DNA of 43,358 nucleotides from the NCBI GenBank assembly GCA_016199265.1, contig JACQGX010000057.1, positions 1-43,358 on the forward strand. The letters run 5' to 3'. The translations under genes and the position numbers were made by a program. Of this stretch, positions 39,043-43,358 are shown in pieces. This DNA is from Chloroflexota bacterium (GTDB lineage: Bacteria; Chloroflexota; UBA11872; UBA12225). Numbering within the stretch: position 1 is the stretch's first letter; each line of letters starts with the position of its first letter. The notes beneath the pieces are model-generated. The model did not search any database and was not told the DNA's origin. It was given only the letters and a program-made list of their open reading frames with translations.

Positions 39043-41793
39043 CTACCAAGCAATCGTGAACCGGGTATCAGTACGTGGTGGGAGCACAATATGCATGCCA
39101 CCGCCGGCCTCGTCGTAGCGCCAGTCGGCGCCCGCCGCACTCAGCTCGACGTTCCGCGGGATGCCCGGCAGCCGCAAAACGACAGTGCCGGCGTCGCCGT
39201 CGAGAAAATGAATGTGACCTGTCCACGGCCCTGTCTCGGAACGCTCGAGGATGAGCGTCCCCAGGCTGGAAAGTTGCGCAACGTGTTCCACGATCTCTTG
39301 GTCCGGCAGGCCACGCCACACCCGCACAAATGTTCCATCGTGCGCGGCGATCCAGCGGATGCCTTCGCCGTCGATCCGTGCTACCGTCAGCACGGCATCG
39401 GTGTCCAAGCGGGGCATCGTGGGTTCTTCCGGAATGGCGAGCACGGGTGGAACCCTGGTCCGGCCGGCGCCCTGCCGCTGCTCGATGAGATACAGCCCAG
39501 AAACGTCGCGGACCTCATCACCAGCCGCCGTCGCGGCGCCATCTGCCGGAGCGCTCGAGCCCAACGATCGCTCGCGGAAGCGCACCGCCAGCCCGCGCAA
39601 ACGCGCGCCGCGCGCATCGTCCGGCATGTCCCAAGCACCGCCGTACGACCACGTCTCCAGTTCTACCGGCGACCGGTCGATATCTGCGCACGGGTGAAGC
39701 AGCGTGACGAGCCAGGGATACGGATCCTTGGCGAAGTCGACCTCGAGTGAGGCGACCGAGTACGTATGCCGGCGCTGCGGGCGCTGGCCCAACGCCCGGC
39801 CACGGCGCGAAGCGTGCAGCGCGTCGCCGTGGCTGAGCGACAGACGCCCAGCGCAATTCAGCCCCGGTGCCTCAGTATGGGCGTACAACGCTACCGGCCC
39901 TCCGCCGCGTGCTTCCGGATCATCGGCGCCGGCCGCGGCGCGCCAGACGCCGCGGTTCCAGCCACGCGCAATTTCATCAGGAGCGGTGTAGTAGGTGCCA
40001 TCGGCGCTCAGGCCGAAAATGGGGCGCCTGCCGGGCCGACCTGCCGGCGCTTTACGGTAGCCGATACCGTGCAGGTACTGGCGGACGACTTTCGCCTGGG
40101 CAGATTCCTGCAACGGCGCGATCGTGTCGACGAGCAACACCCACCGACGGTCGACGAGGAAGAAGTCGCGCTCGAACAAGAGCCCCTGATAGCTGGTGAA
40201 CGCTTGGCAGTGGACCAGATAGTCGGTCTCGCAGAAGTCGCCGACCTCGGTGTCGGCGCCAAACTCGCGCACTTCTTGACGGAACAGCCTCTCAAGGGTG
40301 GCGTCGCCGACGCCGTAGAGCCGTGCCGCGTCGATGCGCGCCAGTAGCGCCATGCGCCCGTTGTCGGGTGGCGGCGGGCCAACATCCTCGCCGGTGCGCT
40401 CGTCGCGCACGAGCAGCATATTGTGATTGCGCGGGCCCCAGACCATCTCGTGGTGCCAGTCGCTCGGCGGGTCGCCCCAGCCGCCGTAGCCGCTGTCGAT
40501 CGCAAGCAGCTTACCGCAGGCGTGCAGGACGAACTGCGCGGGGTCGGCGTGCTCGTGCTGGTAGCAGCGCAGGCGCGAGCCGCCCTTGCCGCCGCCGACG
40601 AACAAGTAGAGATCCTCCGGCCCCCAGCCGGTGCGCAGCGCCGCCATGCCCCACGTCTCGTGGTACGCCGAGCGGAATGGCGGCTGGTAGTCCGCCGCCG
40701 GTGCCGCTTTGGGCGGCTCGTAGAGGCAGAACTGCTCCACGTCGCCGCCACGGCCGCCAGCGCGCAGCGCATCCCAGTAGAAGAGCTCGGCGTCATCGCC
40801 CTCATAGATCGAGCTGAGCAGGGGTTCGAGCGGCCCGCCGCCGTCGGAATCCTTGATCGGCGGCCGCTGCCCGTCGGGCATGCTGAGCTGCAACTGGCCG
40901 AGGTGCCAGGCGCGCAGAAAGTCGGCGGGTGTTCCCTGGAGGTCGAACAGTGGATTGAACAGGTGCGGGTGCAGACGCCGCAGCGCCAGGTAGAACGGCA
41001 GATAGAGATCGGCCGAGTAAGCAAGATAGCCTGGCCCTTCTGGGAAGAGATACGGCACCGCCAGCCCGGCCGGCGGATCGGCCGGATCGACCGGCCGGCG
41101 CGCGACCACGCCGTGCTGGTGCATCAAGAGCGTGTTGAGCATCGCACCTGCCGGCGGCAGACCGTGCACCCACGAGTCGTCCTCGGCTATAGTCGCGAGG
41201 GGCGTCGTGTCATACAGCACGGGCTCGTCGATCGCGAGACCACACAATCCCACGCCGGCAAGCGTGCGCGTCGAATAGTTGTTGGCGTGGTGGAGCAGAT
41301 GGTGCGCCAAGAAGGATCGGTTGGCGTCGTAGAGGCTCATCGCCGCGCGGCGCAGCTTCTCGCGCACCGCCGCTCGGTCTGACTCTAACTCGGCGCCGAG
41401 GAAATCGTAGGTCAGCCCCCACTGGGCGATGATCCGGCCGTGCAGCGAGTGATCGCCCCAGTACTCGGTCTCGTCGGCAAAGTAGTCGAGCAGCAACAGG
41501 CGCGCCAGGTCGCGATAGACAGCCTCTTCGGTCAAAGCACCGAGGAACGCGGCACGCATGGCAATGCCGCTGCGCTGCAGATCGCGCACTTCCAGCCACT
41601 GATCAGTGCGCCGCCAGGCGCCGACGTCGCGGCAGAATTCGGGCCGGCGCAGCGCATCGACCTGCTGCCGAATCGACTGGTACCAGCCGGCGTACGGCGG
41701 CACCTCCGCACGGCCACGGAGTTTCGGCAGGTCGTGCCGGCGAAAGTACACCCGCGGGTTATCGATCTCCAGCGCAGCGCCAGCACTGCTCAC
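39043..41793 (-). CDS. Heparinase II/III-family polysaccharide lyase or hydrolase
   Basis: 916 residues from GTG 41793 (GGAG 9 bases upstream; an ATG at 41802 touches the ribosome site and is less likely). The N-terminal part (about 20-390) is helical, as in the (alpha/alpha)6 toroid of alginate-lyase and heparinase enzymes, with LLHHANNYSTRTLAGVGLCG and YLFPEGPGYLAYSADLYLPF. The middle carries the family's beta-sandwich block YQHEHADPAQFVLHACGKLL AIDSGYG region, with the H-x-H-A-D site expected for metal or substrate contact. The C-terminal 200 residues are beta-rich. No signal peptide is seen. Such enzymes cut uronic-acid-containing glycans. It follows the sugar-binding lipoprotein gene directly. 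Confidence 0.82.
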   Translation of the reverse strand: MSSAGAALEIDNPRVYFRRHDLPKLRGRAEVPPYAGWYQSIRQQVDALRRPEFCRDVGAWRRTDQWLEVRDLQRSGIAMRAAFLGALTEEAVYRDLARLLLLDYFADETEYWGDHSLHGRIIAQWGLTYDFLGAELESDRAAVREKLRRAAMSLYDANRSFLAHHLLHHANNYSTRTLAGVGLCGLAIDEPVLYDTTPLATIAEDDSWVHGLPPAGAMLNTLLMHQHGVVARRPVDPADPPAGLAVPYLFPEGPGYLAYSADLYLPFYLALRRLHPHLFNPLFDLQGTPADFLRAWHLGQLQLSMPDGQRPPIKDSDGGGPLEPLLSSIYEGDDAELFYWDALRAGGRGGDVEQFCLYEPPKAAPAADYQPPFRSAYHETWGMAALRTGWGPEDLYLFVGGGKGGSRLRCYQHEHADPAQFVLHACGKLLAIDSGYGGWGDPPSDWHHEMVWGPRNHNMLLVRDERTGEDVGPPPPDNGRMALLARIDAARLYGVGDATLERLFRQEVREFGADTEVGDFCETDYLVHCQAFTSYQGLLFERDFFLVDRRWVLLVDTIAPLQESAQAKVVRQYLHGIGYRKAPAGRPGRRPIFGLSADGTYYTAPDEIARGWNRGVWRAAAGADDPEARGGGPVALYAHTEAPGLNCAGRLSLSHGDALHASRRGRALGQRPQRRHTYSVASLEVDFAKDPYPWLVTLLHPCADIDRSPVELETWSYGGAWDMPDDARGARLRGLAVRFRERSLGSSAPADGAATAAGDEVRDVSGLYLIEQRQGAGRTRVPPVLAIPEEPTMPRLDTDAVLTVARIDGEGIRWIAAHDGTFVRVWRGLPDQEIVEHVAQLSSLGTLILERSETGPWTGHIHFLDGDAGTVVLRLPGIPRNVELSAAGADWRYDEAGGGMHIVLPPRTDTRFTIAW

Positions 41794-41806
41794 CGCTACC
41801 ATCTCC

Positions 41807-43120
41807 TTACTTGGCCAGGATTCCATTGATCTGCTCGGCCATGGCGGTAGTGACGGCCTTGAACGTCTTTTCGCCTTTCCAGGCCGGACCGAGGTCCTTG
41901 CCGATGGCGTCAATCGCTTCGGAGGTGTGCTTCGTGATGGGATACCCCTTGGCGATCAGCGCCGACTCGACGTACGCCTGCTTGTTGCGATCGGCGCCTT
42001 CGACGTCGATGAGCCACTCCTTCTTCGTCGCAGCCTGTTTAGCGGTGGGCAGCTTGTCCCACCCGGCAGCGATCTTGGCATCCCAGCCTTCGACTCCTTC
42101 CCACCAGGAGAGCCAGTGCCAGGCCGCATCCTTCGCCTTGGATTGGCCGTGGATGCCAATCCCGAGCACGTAGCCGTGCGGCACCACCTTGGTCGTCTTG
42201 GGCGATCGCGGCAGCATTGTAGCCTGCCAATCGAGCGCCGGATCACGGTAGTACTTGAACTGCCAGCCCTCGGCGAAGATCATCCCAACGCGGCTCGTGC
42301 CGAAGCTGTTGGTTGTGTCGACTCCCAACGCCTTTTTCGCATCGTCAAGCACGACCTGATGTCGGTTGCCCAGATCGCCGAGCCACTGCAGCGCGTCGAC
42401 GGCTTCCGGCTTGTCGAGCAGAAATCGCTTCCCCTGCTCGTCAAAGATCGCCCCGCCATTGGACATGACCCACGATGGCCAGTGGCCGCTGTGGGCGGCG
42501 ATGCCGTAGAGCGGCGTCCCCCCGCGGTCGCGGTGGATCGCCTTCGCGGCGTTGAGCAGATCGTCCCACGTCCACGTTGCCGTCGGCAGCTTCACCCCCA
42601 TTTCCTTGAACAGCGCCCTGTTGTAGAAGACCATATCGACGTCGATCACATCCGGCAGCGAGTACAGCTTGCCGCCGAGCGTTCCGGCCGTCAGCCCAAT
42701 AGGGAAATAGGCGTCCCGCTTGAACGAACGCGTCTTGGCGGCGTACGGATCGAGGTTCTCGAAGCCCTCTCCCGCGGCGACGAGCGGCAGGTTGCGGTCG
42801 GTCATCAGCATCAGATCGGGCGCCGTCCCCGCCGCAATCTGCGTGAGCATCTTGTCCAGGTAGTTGTCTGGGTTCGGCTCAGTGCGGATCTTGACCTGCG
42901 GGAAGCGCTGCATGTAGGTGGCATTGGCCTTGTCGATCAGCTCGAAGATGGGGTTGCCACCCCACTGGGTATAGACGATCGACGCCGGCTTCGCGGCGGA
43001 CTGCGGGGCAGCAGCGCCTTCATCGCGTGCGCCGCACGCCGCCAGCGCTAGCGGAACGGCGGCACCTCCCGACCGCCAAAAGGCTCGCCGCGAAAGAGTG
43101 CTGCTCAGGTTCGTAGCCAT
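41807..43120 (-). CDS. Sugar ABC transporter substrate-binding lipoprotein (family 1)
   Basis: 437 residues from ATG 43120 with AAGGAGG 5 bases upstream. The signal peptide is RRAFWRSGGAAVPLALAACG, with RR for possible Tat export and lipobox LAAC (the mature protein starts at Cys). Family blocks follow: SIVYTQWGGNPIFELIDKAN, PDLMLMTDRNLPLVAAG, GKLYSLPDVIDVDMVFYNRA, LFKEMGVKLPTATWTWDDLL, and AAWHWLSWWEGVEGWDAKIA. It binds a sugar outside the cell. The next genes are heparinase-type and unknown; no permease or ATPase follows, so it must use a partner encoded elsewhere or another operon's channel. Confidence 0.92.
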   Translation of the reverse strand: MATNLSSTLSRRAFWRSGGAAVPLALAACGARDEGAAAPQSAAKPASIVYTQWGGNPIFELIDKANATYMQRFPQVKIRTEPNPDNYLDKMLTQIAAGTAPDLMLMTDRNLPLVAAGEGFENLDPYAAKTRSFKRDAYFPIGLTAGTLGGKLYSLPDVIDVDMVFYNRALFKEMGVKLPTATWTWDDLLNAAKAIHRDRGGTPLYGIAAHSGHWPSWVMSNGGAIFDEQGKRFLLDKPEAVDALQWLGDLGNRHQVVLDDAKKALGVDTTNSFGTSRVGMIFAEGWQFKYYRDPALDWQATMLPRSPKTTKVVPHGYVLGIGIHGQSKAKDAAWHWLSWWEGVEGWDAKIAAGWDKLPTAKQAATKKEWLIDVEGADRNKQAYVESALIAKGYPITKHTSEAIDAIGKDLGPAWKGEKTFKAVTTAMAEQINGILAK

Positions 43121-43201
43121 GGCCACCTCCTTGTTTGGCTGCGCAAACGCAGCCATGAAACAACTGTGGCAAGAAGCCACATGATGTCAGCCCTATACCC
43201 C

Positions 43202-43230
43202 ATCGTACACCGGCGTTCGCCTGGGCACAA
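43202..43230 (-). promoter_or_regulatory. Possible promoter of the heparinase locus
   Basis: On the minus strand TTGTGC (43230-43225), a 17-base spacer and TACGAT (43207-43202) precede the binding-protein gene by about 80 bases. Both boxes are partial matches (3 and 4 of 6), so this is tentative. No operator was seen. Confidence 0.35.
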
Positions 43231-43246
43231 GTGGGCAGGTGGCGCC

Positions 43247-43343
43247 GGGTGCAGGCAAAAGTTCCGGAGGCGTAGATGTCTTGTAGGGGCGTATGGAGAT
43301 ACGCCCAGGGGCGGCGGCCGGGCGTATCTCCATACGCCCCTAC
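43247..43343. repeat. GGGTGCAGGCAA motif followed by a two-level hairpin
   Basis: GGGTGCAGGCAA (43247-43258) with TCCGG 9 bases later, as at 30103. Then a perfect 24-base inverted repeat follows: left arm 43283-43306 (begins GTAGGGGCGTATGG), right arm 43320-43343. Each arm is itself nearly palindromic (GGGCGTAT-GGAG-ATACGCCC), so the site can fold in more than one way. It lies in the 238-base gap at the window's right end, which holds no gene. Confidence 0.9.
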
Positions 43344-43358
43344 GGACCGTGGTGGGTC

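Overview
The window looks like chromosomal DNA of a GC-rich, single-membrane-type bacterium, most likely a member of the Chloroflexota (Thermomicrobia or a neighbouring class). That placement is inference from gene content and order (coaD / SepIVA-like coiled coil / DUF177 / rpmF / fatty-acid genes / nusB; recF next to a DUF721 gene; DUF3105; TraR/DksA-lspA-rluD), from many GTG and TTG starts, and from short heptameric repeats between genes. No rRNA, tRNA, CRISPR array, transposase or phage gene was seen. Genes are tightly packed.

Left block (1-10529, all minus strand): a carbohydrate-uptake operon. It is read from a good promoter near 10628-10656 into a very large solute-binding protein with carbohydrate-binding-like N-terminal modules. 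Then come a putative internal stem-loop and promoter, two sugar ABC permeases, a membrane-anchored NHL/TPR protein, a YIP1 membrane protein, a secreted DUF5696 (glycosidase-like) protein and the start of a further sugar permease that runs off the window.

Middle-left (10887-17124): dCTP deaminase, a small membrane protein, a family 5 peptide-binding lipoprotein, RNase PH and a small anchored protein on plus; murD on minus; a LysM protein on plus. Middle (17188-25287, plus): a 3-hydroxyisobutyrate-dehydrogenase-type reductase, recF, a DciA-like DUF721 gene, a DUF3105 protein, an unknown membrane protein, an FtsH-like AAA protease with two successive M41 zinc-protease modules, a strong terminator, and glpK. 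Next are rsmG and lepB (minus), then a DksA-like zinc finger, lspA and an RluD-type pseudouridine synthase (plus).

Right-middle (29164-38050, minus): a long housekeeping string read right to left: small membrane protein, coaD, SepIVA-like coiled coil, DUF177, rpmF, fabD, fabG, accC, nusB, an acyl-carrier-like protein, tatC and tam. The acyl-carrier-like protein has histidine where the phosphopantetheine serine should be, and it is joined by 4-base GTGA overlaps to nusB and tatC. Right end (38208-43120, minus): a sugar-binding lipoprotein, a heparinase II/III-family protein and an unknown 274-residue protein, with no permease genes in the window.

The most striking non-coding signal is a set of seven intergenic sites built from imperfect 7-base tandem repeats. 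Six of them have two complementary arms around a loop. The 7-mer differs between sites, but the architecture and the placement (arms touching stop or start codons) are shared. At two sites the loop holds REP-like palindromes, and one of these is a triple-nested structure with a perfect 54-base palindrome at its centre. A separate motif (GGGTGCAGGCAA followed by TCCGG) recurs next to unrelated palindromes.
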